From Spirosoma luteum DSM 19990 (GTDB lineage Bacteria; Bacteroidota; Bacteroidia; Cytophagales; Spirosomataceae), in contig NZ_KB893260.1 of NCBI RefSeq assembly GCF_000374065.1, forward strand, positions 30,873 through 94,872: 64,000 nt of DNA, written 5' to 3'. The notes under the pieces were generated by a model that was not told the origin of the DNA, searched no databases, and saw only the letters and a list, made by a program, of their open reading frames with translations. This document shows, piece by piece, positions 1 through 9,100 of the stretch. Numbering within the stretch: the first letter of the stretch is position 1; each line of letters begins with the position of its first letter. Made by a program: the position numbers and the translations under genes.

Positions 1-1388
1 CCTTCGGCTGACGTATTGGGTACGGCTGGTTGTGATTCACCCTTACCATCGGTTTCCATGCGACCGGCATTAATGCCGAACGAGTTTGTTAGTTCTGTTT
101 TCACCGCAGCCGCCCGCTTTTTCGATAGGGCCATGTTCGATGCCTCGTCGCCGTCGGAATCGGTATGGCCAATGATGCGAACCTTCACATCTGCATTTTC
201 GGACAGGACGCTGGCTATATCTTTCAGGGTGCCGAACGATTCAGGTTTGATTTTGTCGGAGTTGATATCGAACAGGATTCCGTTGGTTACAAATTTTCCT
301 TCGGTTATGAGTTTATTTCGGGTATCCGGTGCCCCAACGGCCAGCCGGATGTTACTAACGTAATAACGGTCTTCGGATTTGTGCGTATCGCCCATGGACA
401 GCACCACGCCGTTATACGTTACGCCGGGCTGAAAAGCGCGGGGAATATCCCATACTTTGGTTTCGTTTACATACACCCGCAGCCGCTGTTTCTGCCGCCA
501 CATGGACACATGCGCCACATTGCGTTTCGGGGCAAAAAAAGCGGGTAGATCGGTTTCATTTTTCATGACTTCGTCGCCCTTCGCATAAGTAATAAATTCG
601 GTCAGGCCAGCTTCATTACCACCGGCATTTTGCGGATGTAAACCCACGCGTACTCCTTCGGTTGGAGTAGGGAAACGCCCCCATTTAGCGAAATCTTTAG
701 CCGGATTTACCATAGTAACCAGATTAACCCATAAATAGGACGAATAAAAACTGAATGTTTCATTGGCTGCCAGATCGAACTGGAGCGTGAAATTATCCGG
801 CAGACTCTTGATGAATTCAGGCAGGTATTCGCCCTTTTTGTTGAACATGAGCCAATGTCCGGCCTGAGCGTCGATGGTTACTATTTCGCCAGAACCCGTC
901 GAATTCCACTTGTCCGGAAAATCGCCGATGGCATCCTGCATGAAATCCTCAACGGCAATCACTTTCTCACCGGGCACAAAATCGAATTTACTGTAAGACT
1001 TCAGGGTGGCCGGGACTTTGGTCTTACTTACATCATTGTCAGCGGGTTCGTTACTGGCCGACTGGTTGCCATTACCGGTCCGGGCGGGTGAACTACCCGT
1101 TGAGGAATTGTCGGTATTCCCGTTGGTATCTGCATTATTATTGGTAGACTGGCTGTCCTTCTGATTTGGCTGTGCTTTGTTTTTCTTTTTGAATATGCCC
1201 ATAACACCTTCCTCCACTTTGTCCAGCCCTTTATTGATACCCTGATCAATTTTACTATTGGTCCGGTACTCAACGTTCCGTTCTACCACCCGACCCGGAT
1301 CATTCACGCGTACCTGAGCGTGTGCCAAAAGAGTTGTCAGGCATAGTAGCAGGGTAGAGCTACGGGTCTTATTTATGCGGTTTTTCAT
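1..1388 (-). CDS. OmpA-family outer-membrane protein (C-terminus beyond window)
   Basis: The frame is open from an ATG at 1388 to the left edge, so the stop codon lies outside the window. The product begins with a signal peptide (MKNRINKTRSSTLLLCLTTL, then LAHAQ). A low-complexity Asn/Ser/Gly linker follows, then a long beta-rich domain of the kind that binds or packs in the envelope. The last 110 residues in view carry an OmpA-like peptidoglycan-binding domain: a GILFDINSDKIKPES stretch, then IGHTDSDGDEASNMALSKKR, the usual peptidoglycan-contact segment. The role is inferred to be tethering of the outer membrane to the cell wall. It is divergent from lpxH with 135 bp between them. OmpA membership is confident; the function of the middle domain is not known. 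Confidence 0.85.
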   Translation of the reverse strand, partial: MKNRINKTRSSTLLLCLTTLLAHAQVRVNDPGRVVERNVEYRTNSKIDQGINKGLDKVEEGVMGIFKKKNKAQPNQKDSQSTNNNADTNGNTDNSSTGSSPARTGNGNQSASNEPADNDVSKTKVPATLKSYSKFDFVPGEKVIAVEDFMQDAIGDFPDKWNSTGSGEIVTIDAQAGHWLMFNKKGEYLPEFIKSLPDNFTLQFDLAANETFSFYSSYLWVNLVTMVNPAKDFAKWGRFPTPTEGVRVGLHPQNAGGNEAGLTEFITYAKGDEVMKNETDLPAFFAPKRNVAHVSMWRQKQRLRVYVNETKVWDIPRAFQPGVTYNGVVLSMGDTHKSEDRYYVSNIRLAVGAPDTRNKLITEGKFVTNGILFDINSDKIKPESFGTLKDIASVLSENADVKVRIIGHTDSDGDEASNMALSKKRAAAVKTELTNSFGINAGRMETDGKGESQPAVPNTSAE

Positions 1389-1497
1389 AAGCGTTAACTA
1401 GGTTGCTGCTGATAGTGTGGAAAAGTAGGGAAGAATTCAACCGGTCTGAATACATCTTGAGCGAACGGTAGGGTATAGGCGTATACGCTGGGTTTTG

Positions 1498-1505
1498 TAC
1501 CTTTA
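1498..1505 (+). promoter_or_regulatory. candidate Bacteroidetes -7 box for lpxH
   Basis: TACCTTTA matches the Bacteroidetes -7 consensus TAnnTTTG at all but the last base. It ends 18 nt before the lpxH ATG, the same distance as the similar box before pyrH. No convincing -33 TTG is seen at the expected spacing, so this is only a candidate. Confidence 0.35.
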
Positions 1506-1523
1506 CCACCGAATTTTTCAAGC

Positions 1524-2300
1524 ATGTCCACCATCGAAACCATTCTGCTTGCCCCCGGTCAAAAGGCTTATTTTGCGTCCGATTTTCATTTGGGTACCCC
1601 CACGCCCGATCAAAGCCGCGAACGCGAGCGGGCCGTAGTGGCCTGGCTCGATGCTGTCCGGTCCGATGCCGGGGTGATTTTTCTGGTAGGTGATGTCTTT
1701 GATTTCTGGTTCGAGTACAAAAAAGCCGTGCCCAAAGGCTTTATCCGGTTGCAGGGAAAACTGGCTGAACTAACCGATGCCGGTACGCGGATAATTCTCT
1801 TTACGGGCAACCACGACATGTGGATGAATGACTACTTCACGCAGGAAATGGGCATTCCGGTTTACCGCGAGCCGCGCCGGTACGAGATAGGGAGCAAGCA
1901 CTTCCTGATTGGGCACGGCGACGGACTCGGACCCGGCGATTTTGTTTACAAACGCCTGAAAACGGTTTTTGAGAGCAAACTGGCCCATAGCCTGTTTCGG
2001 CTCGTTCATCCCGATATGGGCATCGGGCTGGCGCATGCCTGGTCCCGGCGGAGCCGAATCAGCAACAATAAAAAAGGAGAGGAGCACTTCCTGGGCGAAG
2101 ACCGTGAGTGGCTCATGCAGTACTGTCGCGAGGTAGAAGCGCAAATGCACCACGATTACTACGTTTTCGGTCACCGGCACCTGCCCCTCGATTTAGCCGT
2201 ATCATCTACCAGCCGGTACATAAACCTGGGTGAGTGGGTGAGTGCCAAAACGTACGGCGTTTTCGATGGTGAACTGTTGCGACTGGAAACGTGGTCGTGA
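1524..2300 (+). CDS. lpxH: UDP-2,3-diacylglucosamine diphosphatase LpxH
   Basis: This 258-aa calcineurin-fold metallophosphoesterase is predicted to hydrolyse UDP-2,3-diacylglucosamine to lipid X on the cytoplasmic face of the inner membrane, a lipid A biosynthesis step. The metal-binding motifs are in order: DFH (Asp20, His22), GDVFDFWFEY (Asp57), GNHD (Asn96, His97), GHGDG (His131) and GHRH near residue 220. The FDFWFEY block and the length are typical of LpxH and its Bacteroidetes homologues. The gene stands alone, divergent from the OmpA gene, and ends just before a strong terminator. A broader 'UDP-diacylglucosamine diphosphatase family' label would be the cautious alternative. Confidence 0.9.
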   Translation: MSTIETILLAPGQKAYFASDFHLGTPTPDQSRERERAVVAWLDAVRSDAGVIFLVGDVFDFWFEYKKAVPKGFIRLQGKLAELTDAGTRIILFTGNHDMWMNDYFTQEMGIPVYREPRRYEIGSKHFLIGHGDGLGPGDFVYKRLKTVFESKLAHSLFRLVHPDMGIGLAHAWSRRSRISNNKKGEEHFLGEDREWLMQYCREVEAQMHHDYYVFGHRHLPLDLAVSSTSRYINLGEWVSAKTYGVFDGELLRLETWS

Positions 2301-2323
2301 AGGACGTACGGGTAGCCAACAGG

Positions 2324-2370
2324 CATAAAAAAGACCGTTACCTGCCAGGCAGGTAACGGTCTTTTTTATG
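2324..2370. terminator. bidirectional rho-independent terminator
   Basis: A perfect inverted repeat has 21-bp arms (CATAAAAAAGACCGTTACCTG and its complement) around a 5-nt centre. It has A-runs on the left and T-runs on the right, so it can end transcription on both strands: lpxH from the left and the adhesin operon from the right. Confidence 0.93.
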
Positions 2371-2386
2371 CACGTACTGAGAAACG

Positions 2387-3304
2387 CTACTGCTTGATTA
2401 TTTTTTTGTTGACGGGCTTGCCCTGCATGAGCATCCGCACAAAATAGACACCGCCCGGCAAGTCACCCACTTTGAGTTGAACCGTATTCAGACCCGCTTT
2501 GGCAGGCTGCACACTGTTGCGCCGGGCCAAACTGTTGGCATCCAGTACATCGAGCGATACGGCCGCCTGATCGTCGGGGCTGAAATACGTCACCTGCACC
2601 ACATCAGTGGTGGGGTTGGGGTATACGATTACTGAGAACTGAGCCAGATCATCGTCTGCATTGACGGCAATGCCCATCTGTTCCTGTTTATCCTTCAATA
2701 CGTTCTTCAGGCTGATTACCCCACTCATCTGCTCCAGTGGTTTGGCCGTCATGCTGGACCGCTGACCGGAGCGCGTGTAAAAACTACTGCGCACGTTAAG
2801 GGCCATTTTCTGATCGGCAAACTGAGCAAATGAATCCTCTGGCGACAGGATGTTTACCTGGGTAGGGTCGCCCCCGGTGCCCCGGAAAGTGAATAATGCT
2901 ACCGGATTGCCCGCCGTGAAAGAACCGTAATTCGTTTCCTGAGGGGCTTTCCCGATCACATAGTAAGCCCAGTTGGCATCGGCGCCGGTTTGTGCAAAAG
3001 CATCCGGTGTGGCTAGCTTATAGGCTGCTTTGTCCCAGATACCCCGGATGTCCTGTACGTTGGTCAGCACGAAATCTTTGGGTACTTTCAACGAGAACTG
3101 CGCCGTGGCCCCAAAATCTTCCGATTCAGGATTGTTGGCATTGGGAGTGGAGTAATTGGGCACAACCCAGGCCGTGAATACGCCCGTTGCCGGTTCGCGG
3201 GTTATCATATACCGCACTTCGTTCGACGAAAGTATGGGCATATCCTGGGCCTGAACGACTACAAAGCTCAACCAAAGTAGTAAACTGATGCTGAATTTTT
3301 TCAT
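2387..3304 (-). CDS. T9SS type A sorting-domain surface protein
   Basis: The 305-aa product has a signal peptide (MKKFSISLLLWLSFVVVQAQ). A module of about 180 residues follows that is shared with the N-termini of the next two upstream genes; hallmark strings are TAWVVPNYSTPNANN, YYVIGKSPQE-like and FTFRG. The last ~85 residues form a T9SS type A sorting domain: VIVYPNPTTD, a beta-sandwich, then LPGGVYFVRM and KKIIKQ. The protein should be exported by Sec, moved across the outer membrane by the type IX system and anchored or released. It is the last gene of a four-gene minus-strand run and ends 16 bp from the terminator. It may be the minimal version of the family, with no repeats. Its binding target is unknown. 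Confidence 0.88.
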   Translation of the reverse strand: MKKFSISLLLWLSFVVVQAQDMPILSSNEVRYMITREPATGVFTAWVVPNYSTPNANNPESEDFGATAQFSLKVPKDFVLTNVQDIRGIWDKAAYKLATPDAFAQTGADANWAYYVIGKAPQETNYGSFTAGNPVALFTFRGTGGDPTQVNILSPEDSFAQFADQKMALNVRSSFYTRSGQRSSMTAKPLEQMSGVISLKNVLKDKQEQMGIAVNADDDLAQFSVIVYPNPTTDVVQVTYFSPDDQAAVSLDVLDANSLARRNSVQPAKAGLNTVQLKVGDLPGGVYFVRMLMQGKPVNKKIIKQ

Positions 3305-3341
3305 GGAATTTTGCGATTAGAGACGAGAATTTGCTTTGTGG

Positions 3342-6077
3342 TTAGATACGGGATTTTGTTTTTTTAATGACGAATGGCACACAGGCGTCGGGAGGGCAAC
3401 AGGCGCCCTGCTGTACAACGATGGGGCAACAGCCGGCAATGGGGCAACTGCCGTTCGAAGACGAAACCGTGTAAGTTCCCGGTAGGTCAATGGTTACGGT
3501 GTTGCCGGTAAATACGGGGGCCGAACCACCATTGCGATACCACTGTACATTCAGGTACTCCCGGGGTACACTCACCGTTAGCGACTCGCCCGAACAGAGT
3601 ACGTACGGTACACTGGTACAGGCCGAGGCCAGGTTATTGGTTTCATTGGGATCCTGACTGCCGGTAGCGGTCACACTGGCTACGTTCACGAGGACTCCTT
3701 CGGAAAGAAGGCGGACGGATAGCACAAACGTAACCGTTTCATTGGCGGTCAAATCGCCTACGGTCCACAAGCCGGTTGCGGAGTTAAATGACCCTTTCGA
3801 TGGAGTAGATGTTCCCTGAAGTTGTACGGTACTGTTCCGTAGCAGGGTGTCGGTTACGATTACACCGACTGCACTGCCCGGCCCCATGTTCTGCACGGTA
3901 ATCGTGAAACTCACTACATCGCCTACTACTGATCCGGACTGGCTCACTTTTTTAGTAATCAGCAGGTCGGCCGATTGATTCGGCACCGCCTGTACCGTCA
4001 GGCTGATAGATGCCGAAGCACAGACCAATGGCTGGGCGATGTCGCAGATGGTGTAGGTGAATGAAACGGGTCCGGTGAAGCCCGCAGCGGGAATAAAGTT
4101 GATGGTGCCGTTGGCATTCACCGTGGCCGTACCCGTAGCGGGTGGGGTAGTCAGGGTTACCGTTACGTTGGTGGTGCTGGCGGGCTGGCCGTTGTTAAAG
4201 TCATTAACCAGCACAGGAATGGTGGTAGTCACCCCAGCGGTGAGGGTCAGGGCGTCGGGATTAGCCGTGAGCACGGCTGGCACCGGATTGACTGTTAGAT
4301 TAACGGCAGCCGAGGCACAAACTGACGTCTGGATAAGGTCGCAGATGGTGTAGGTAAAGGACACAGGCCCGGTGAAGCCCGCAGCGGGAATAAAGCCGAT
4401 AGTGCCATTGGCATTCACCGTGGCCGTGCCCGTAGCGGGTGGGGTGGTCAGGGTGACGGTCACGTTGGTCGAGTTGGCGGGCTGTCCGTTGTTAAAGTCA
4501 TTAACCAGCACGGGAATGGTCGTGGTCACCCCGGCCGTGAGGGTCAGAGCATCGGGGTTAGCCGTGAGCACGGCCGGCACCGGGTTGACCGTCAGACTAA
4601 CCGCAGCCGAAGTACAAACTGACGTCTGGGCGATGTCGCAGATGGTGTAGGTGAATGAAACGGGCCCGGTGAAGCCCGCAGCGGGAATGAAGCTGATGGT
4701 GCCGTTGGCGTTCACCGTGGCCGTACCCGTAGCGGGTGGGGTGGTCAGGGTTACCGTCACGTTGGTGATGCTGGCGGGCTGTCCGTTGTTAAAGTCATTG
4801 ACCAGCACGGGGATGGTCGCGGCTACTCCAGCGGTGAGGGTCAGGGCGTCGGGGTTAGCCGTGAGCACGGCCGGCACCGGGTTGACCGTCAGACTAACCG
4901 CAGCCGAAGTACAAACTGACGTCTGGGCGATGTCGCAGATGGTGTAGGTGAATGAAACGGGCCCGGTGAAGCCCGCAGCGGGAATGAAGCTGATGGTGCC
5001 GTTGGCGTTCACCGTGGCCGTACCCGTAGCGGGTAGGGTGGTCAGAGTGACCGTTACATTGGTCGAACTGGCGGGTTGTCCGTTTCGGGTATCATTGGCC
5101 AGTACGGGAATGGTGGTAGTCACCCCAGCGGTGAGGGTCAGGGCGTCGGGGTTAGCCGTGAGCACGGCCGGCACCGGATTGACTGTTAGACTAACGGCAG
5201 CCGAAGCACAGACCGATGGCTGGGCGATGTCGCAGATGGTGTAGGTGAATGAAACGGGCCCGGTGAAGCCTGCAGCGGGAATAAAGCCGATGGTGCCGTT
5301 GGCATTCACTGTAGCCGTACCCGTAGCGGGTGGGGTGGTCAGGGTTATCGTTACATTGGTGGTGCTGGCGGGTTGTCCGTTGGTAAAGTCGTTAGCCAGT
5401 ACAGAAACGGTCGTGGATACGCCCGCCGTCAGGGTCAGGGCGTCGGGGTTAGCTACCAGGCTGGCACACTGAGCCGGATTTCCCGTTACGGTTTTGAATT
5501 GCTCAGCGGGTGTTTGGTTACCCCCTGCCGGTGTACCGGAGAGGGAATAAAAGCTGTTCGCTACGTTGAGGGAATAGCGTTGATCAGCCTCTGCAATGAA
5601 GGGATTTCCTGGCTCCAGTACAGCCAGAGGTCCCACACAGCCGTTTCCCCGGAAGGTGAACAGACGAACAGGCGTACCTGATAAAAAGCTTCCGTAGGTG
5701 GCTTCACCAGGCGATTTTCCGATGACGTAATAGTTCACAGCAGGGTCAAGTCCCGATCCCGACCAGTCCTGTCCAAGGTTTCCGGGTCCCAGCCGAAGTG
5801 GCGTTTTTTCCCACACGCCAACAGCATCCGTGATAGCCGATATGGTAAAGGTGGCGGGTACTTTGATGGTAAACTGGGCCGTACCACCTTTCTCAACCTG
5901 CCCTGTATTATTCGCGTTGGGTACGTTGTAGCGGGGTACTACCCAGGCTGTATAGAGCGTACTACTTGCCTCATACGTAAGTAGAAAATCCACTGCATTT
6001 GTCGACTGCTGGGCAAAACCGGCCCATCCCGTCAGCAACAGACACCCCCATATCGTCACTCGTAAAAATCGTTTCAT
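3342..6077 (-). CDS. repeat-rich surface adhesin with Cys-rich C-terminus
   Basis: I choose the ATG at 6077 (911 aa) because it starts a clean signal peptide (MKRFLRVTIWGCLLLTGWAG, cut after FAQ). A longer reading from 6143 would add 22 residues ahead of it. Residues ~22-205 are the N-terminal module shared with both neighbours. Residues ~209-703 are five cadherin/Ig-like repeats of exactly 99 aa, each with NPDALTLTAG, TGTATVNANGTI and GPVSFTYTICD. Residues ~708-822 are a DUF11-type repeat (ADLLITKKVSQSG, NETNNLA). The last ~85 residues are Cys-rich, ending CCPPDACVPFVIKKTKSRI. No classical T9SS tail is visible, so this ending may itself be a sorting or anchoring signal. Gaps of 37 and 71 bp suggest cotranscription with its neighbours. 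Confidence 0.85.
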   Translation of the reverse strand: MKRFLRVTIWGCLLLTGWAGFAQQSTNAVDFLLTYEASSTLYTAWVVPRYNVPNANNTGQVEKGGTAQFTIKVPATFTISAITDAVGVWEKTPLRLGPGNLGQDWSGSGLDPAVNYYVIGKSPGEATYGSFLSGTPVRLFTFRGNGCVGPLAVLEPGNPFIAEADQRYSLNVANSFYSLSGTPAGGNQTPAEQFKTVTGNPAQCASLVANPDALTLTAGVSTTVSVLANDFTNGQPASTTNVTITLTTPPATGTATVNANGTIGFIPAAGFTGPVSFTYTICDIAQPSVCASAAVSLTVNPVPAVLTANPDALTLTAGVTTTIPVLANDTRNGQPASSTNVTVTLTTLPATGTATVNANGTISFIPAAGFTGPVSFTYTICDIAQTSVCTSAAVSLTVNPVPAVLTANPDALTLTAGVAATIPVLVNDFNNGQPASITNVTVTLTTPPATGTATVNANGTISFIPAAGFTGPVSFTYTICDIAQTSVCTSAAVSLTVNPVPAVLTANPDALTLTAGVTTTIPVLVNDFNNGQPANSTNVTVTLTTPPATGTATVNANGTIGFIPAAGFTGPVSFTYTICDLIQTSVCASAAVNLTVNPVPAVLTANPDALTLTAGVTTTIPVLVNDFNNGQPASTTNVTVTLTTPPATGTATVNANGTINFIPAAGFTGPVSFTYTICDIAQPLVCASASISLTVQAVPNQSADLLITKKVSQSGSVVGDVVSFTITVQNMGPGSAVGVIVTDTLLRNSTVQLQGTSTPSKGSFNSATGLWTVGDLTANETVTFVLSVRLLSEGVLVNVASVTATGSQDPNETNNLASACTSVPYVLCSGESLTVSVPREYLNVQWYRNGGSAPVFTGNTVTIDLPGTYTVSSSNGSCPIAGCCPIVVQQGACCPPDACVPFVIKKTKSRI
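3990..5475 (-). repeat. five tandem 297-bp coding repeats
   Basis: The DNA encoding the five 99-aa repeats recurs with an exact 297-bp period, for example the blocks beginning 4354, 4651, 4948 and 5245. Several neighbouring units differ by only a few bases. This points to recent unequal crossover or gene conversion, and copy number is likely to vary between strains. Confidence 0.9.
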
Positions 6078-6148
6078 TGCTTTACGTTGTTTTGTCTGAA
6101 ATCCATTTGATAAAGTGGGCCGGGCAAGCAATGCCCGGCCCACCAGCG

Positions 6149-9100
6149 CTAAGGCAGTTGTTCGCGAATAATAAAGAAGGGTGCTTTCAGGCTATTCCCG
6201 GGATGGTTATTGATGATGTTCTGATAAATGAACTCCACGTCATTCCCTGTACCCTGGAAAATGGTGTCTCCGTTCATGTTCACATCGCCCGTATAATAGC
6301 CCCTCAGTTTGAAGAATGGGCTCGCCAGGGCATTGAAGCCAGGGTTGATAACCTGATTATAAATGGTATTTATATCATTGTTCGTACCCTGGAAAATCAC
6401 GGAGTTGTGGGGGGTACTGCTGGCATTATCGATGTTGGAATTACCCGCCCACATGGCCACACCCTGCTGCACAATTACCTGTGCCTGATTGGTAACCGCC
6501 TGCGTATAGCTATTGGTACCAGTGTAGGTATAGGTGGGCGTGCCGGTGTTGCGGAAATCTACGGTAGTAGTCGTTGATGACAGTGGTAAAGTGGCTCGGC
6601 TCATCACACCCAGGTGGTTGCGGTGCCGCACGGCCACGAAATAGTTTCCGGGTAATGCCAGACTGAATACCACGGCAGACGTACCATCGACATCTACAAT
6701 GTCACCATCGCGCTGAAGCAGGGCAGCCCGGCTATCCACGATGGTTGTACCATTGGCGCTCCGTAGCTCCACGAATACCCAGTCGACAATGGCGTTCGAG
6801 CCGGTCACGGCTGTTACGCTGGGGTTCATCGCAGCCGTGGCCGTGATGGGGTTCAGGGAAGCATACGGATGAGACAGTGGTAAAAATCCTTTCGACCGCA
6901 GGTCGTCGCGCATCAGCACATTCGGCAATGTGACGCCAAACAGCGCACCCTGCAAATACACCTGGGGCAATAAGGAGATCAATGGAGCCGGGGCCACAGA
7001 TGGGGTAGTCAGGGACGTTGTATTGTTGGCCGGGGTACCATCACCCACCGGAATAGCCGTGACCGCCGTGAACGTGAGGGGCAGGTTGGCCGTCGGGGCA
7101 TTCGGAACAATCGATACCGCCAGGGTTTCGCTCGTAGCCGTAGCCAGCGATACCGACTTGACACAGGTAACGAGCTGACCACTTACCGAACAGGTGAAAC
7201 CATTAGACGTGGTGAAGCCTGCCGCAACGGATACGTTGGCGGGCAACGTGAGCGTAACCGATACCGGACCCGCGTAATTACCCGTGCCGATGTTGTTGAC
7301 GGAGATAGGTAATGTGCTACCCAGGGTTGCCGTCAGGCTCGGCGTTGGCTGACTGATGACAACGCTCAGATCGACAGCACCATTCGGTGGGAATACGGTG
7401 ATGTAGACTGTGGCAGTCGTACAGGCCGGACCGGCACCGTTGTCGCATACCCGGTACACATACGAGTCGGTACCGGTGAAACTGTTGACGGGTGTGTAGG
7501 TGAAACTACCGGTCGATGTCAGCGTCAGTGAACCATTGCTGGGGCCAACAATAGGCGTAGTCGTAACCGTCTGGGTGTTTCCTTCGAGGTCCTGATCGTT
7601 GGTCAGTACATTGCCACTTACCGGAACGTTGATGAATGTACTGTAAGCGTCATCATACGCAAGGGTTTGATTGACGGCTGGATTAGCCCGTACCGTTATG
7701 GTTACCGTTGCCTGATCGCACAGGATCGGACTACCATTATCGCACACCTGATACACGAAGGAATCGACACCCGTGAAACTGCTGACCGGGGTGTACGTAA
7801 TTGTACCATCCAGATTCAGGGTCAGGTTTCCATTTGTGGGAGAGCTGACAACGATTGGCTGACCCAGCGGCTGACCATCGGGGTCGCTGTCGTTCGCTTT
7901 AACCGCAATAATAACCGGTGTATTGGGTGTGGTAGCGGTCAGGTCGTTCTGAGCGATAGGCGCATCATTGGCGTTTGGCGCGTTGTCGCGGATTCTGATA
8001 GTGGCCAGAGCCGTAGTACACTGGGCGGCCGTGTTACAAATCTGATACACAAACGAATCGATACCCACAAAGTTAGCGGCCGGAGTGTAGGTATAGCTAC
8101 CACTAGCCTGGATCACTACCGTACCATTCGTTGGTCCGGTAATGGGTGTAGTCACTACCGTTAGTGCCAGTCCGGCAGGCTCCGAATCATTGGTGCGCAG
8201 ACTCCCGGATACCGGAATGTTTTTTGCCGTCTGGTTCAGGTCGTTCACCGCAACCGGGCGACTTGGTGCTACCGTAATGGAGACGGGTGTCGTTGAACAG
8301 ACGCCGGGTTGGTTGATGCTACAAATAGTGTAATTGAATGAGTTGACACCAGAGAAGCCTATCGCAGGGGTGTAGGTCACGGTACCATTCGCATTTAGCA
8401 CGGCCGTACCGTTGGCAGGCTGACTGGCCAGGGAAACGATAACGTTAGTGGTGCTGGCAGGCAGACCATTGCGGGTATCGTTAGCCAGAATGGTGGTTGT
8501 AACGGGAGTGCCCGATGCGGTTGTATTCTGGTCGGGATTGGCGATGATCACCGAAATAACGGTCAGGCCGACCGGTGCTGTCGAGCAGACAGTCGGCTGG
8601 CTGATGTCGCAGATGGTATAAATGAACGAAACGGGGCCTGAATAACCCGGAGCGGGGGTGTAGCCGATGGTACCGTTGGCATTCACCGTAGCCGTACCCG
8701 TAGCGGGTGGGGTAGTCACGGTTACCGTTACGTTGGTAGCGCTGGCGGGCTGGCCATTGCGCAGGTCGTTGGTCAATACCGGAACCGTTGTGGCAATGCC
8801 CGCCGTTAGGGTCTGGCTGTCGGGGTTAGCCTGTACGGTACTAATCACCGTAATGGAGGTGGTTGTGGTTGAGCAGATGCCGGGTTGGGCGATGTCGCAG
8901 ATGGTGTAACTGAAGGAATTAACCCCGGAGAAGCCTATCGCAGGGGTGTAGGTCACGGTACCATTCGCATTTAGCACGGCCGTACCGTTGGCAGGCTGAC
9001 TGGCCAGGGAAACGGTGACGTTGGTGAGGCTGGCCGGTTGCCCATTGCGGGTGTCGTTGGCCAGCACGGTGGTTGTAACGGGGCTTCCCGCTTCGGTCGT

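Noticed and set aside
4057..5472. A series of plus-strand open frames of 98, 92, 98, 98 and 75 codons with similar sequences
   Set aside because: They are antisense shadows of the 297-bp adhesin repeats. They repeat only because the coding strand does, and have no ribosome sites.
4000..5475. A CRISPR array, because of regular repeats
   Set aside because: The period is 297 bp, the repeats encode protein without interruption, and there are no unique spacers or cas genes.
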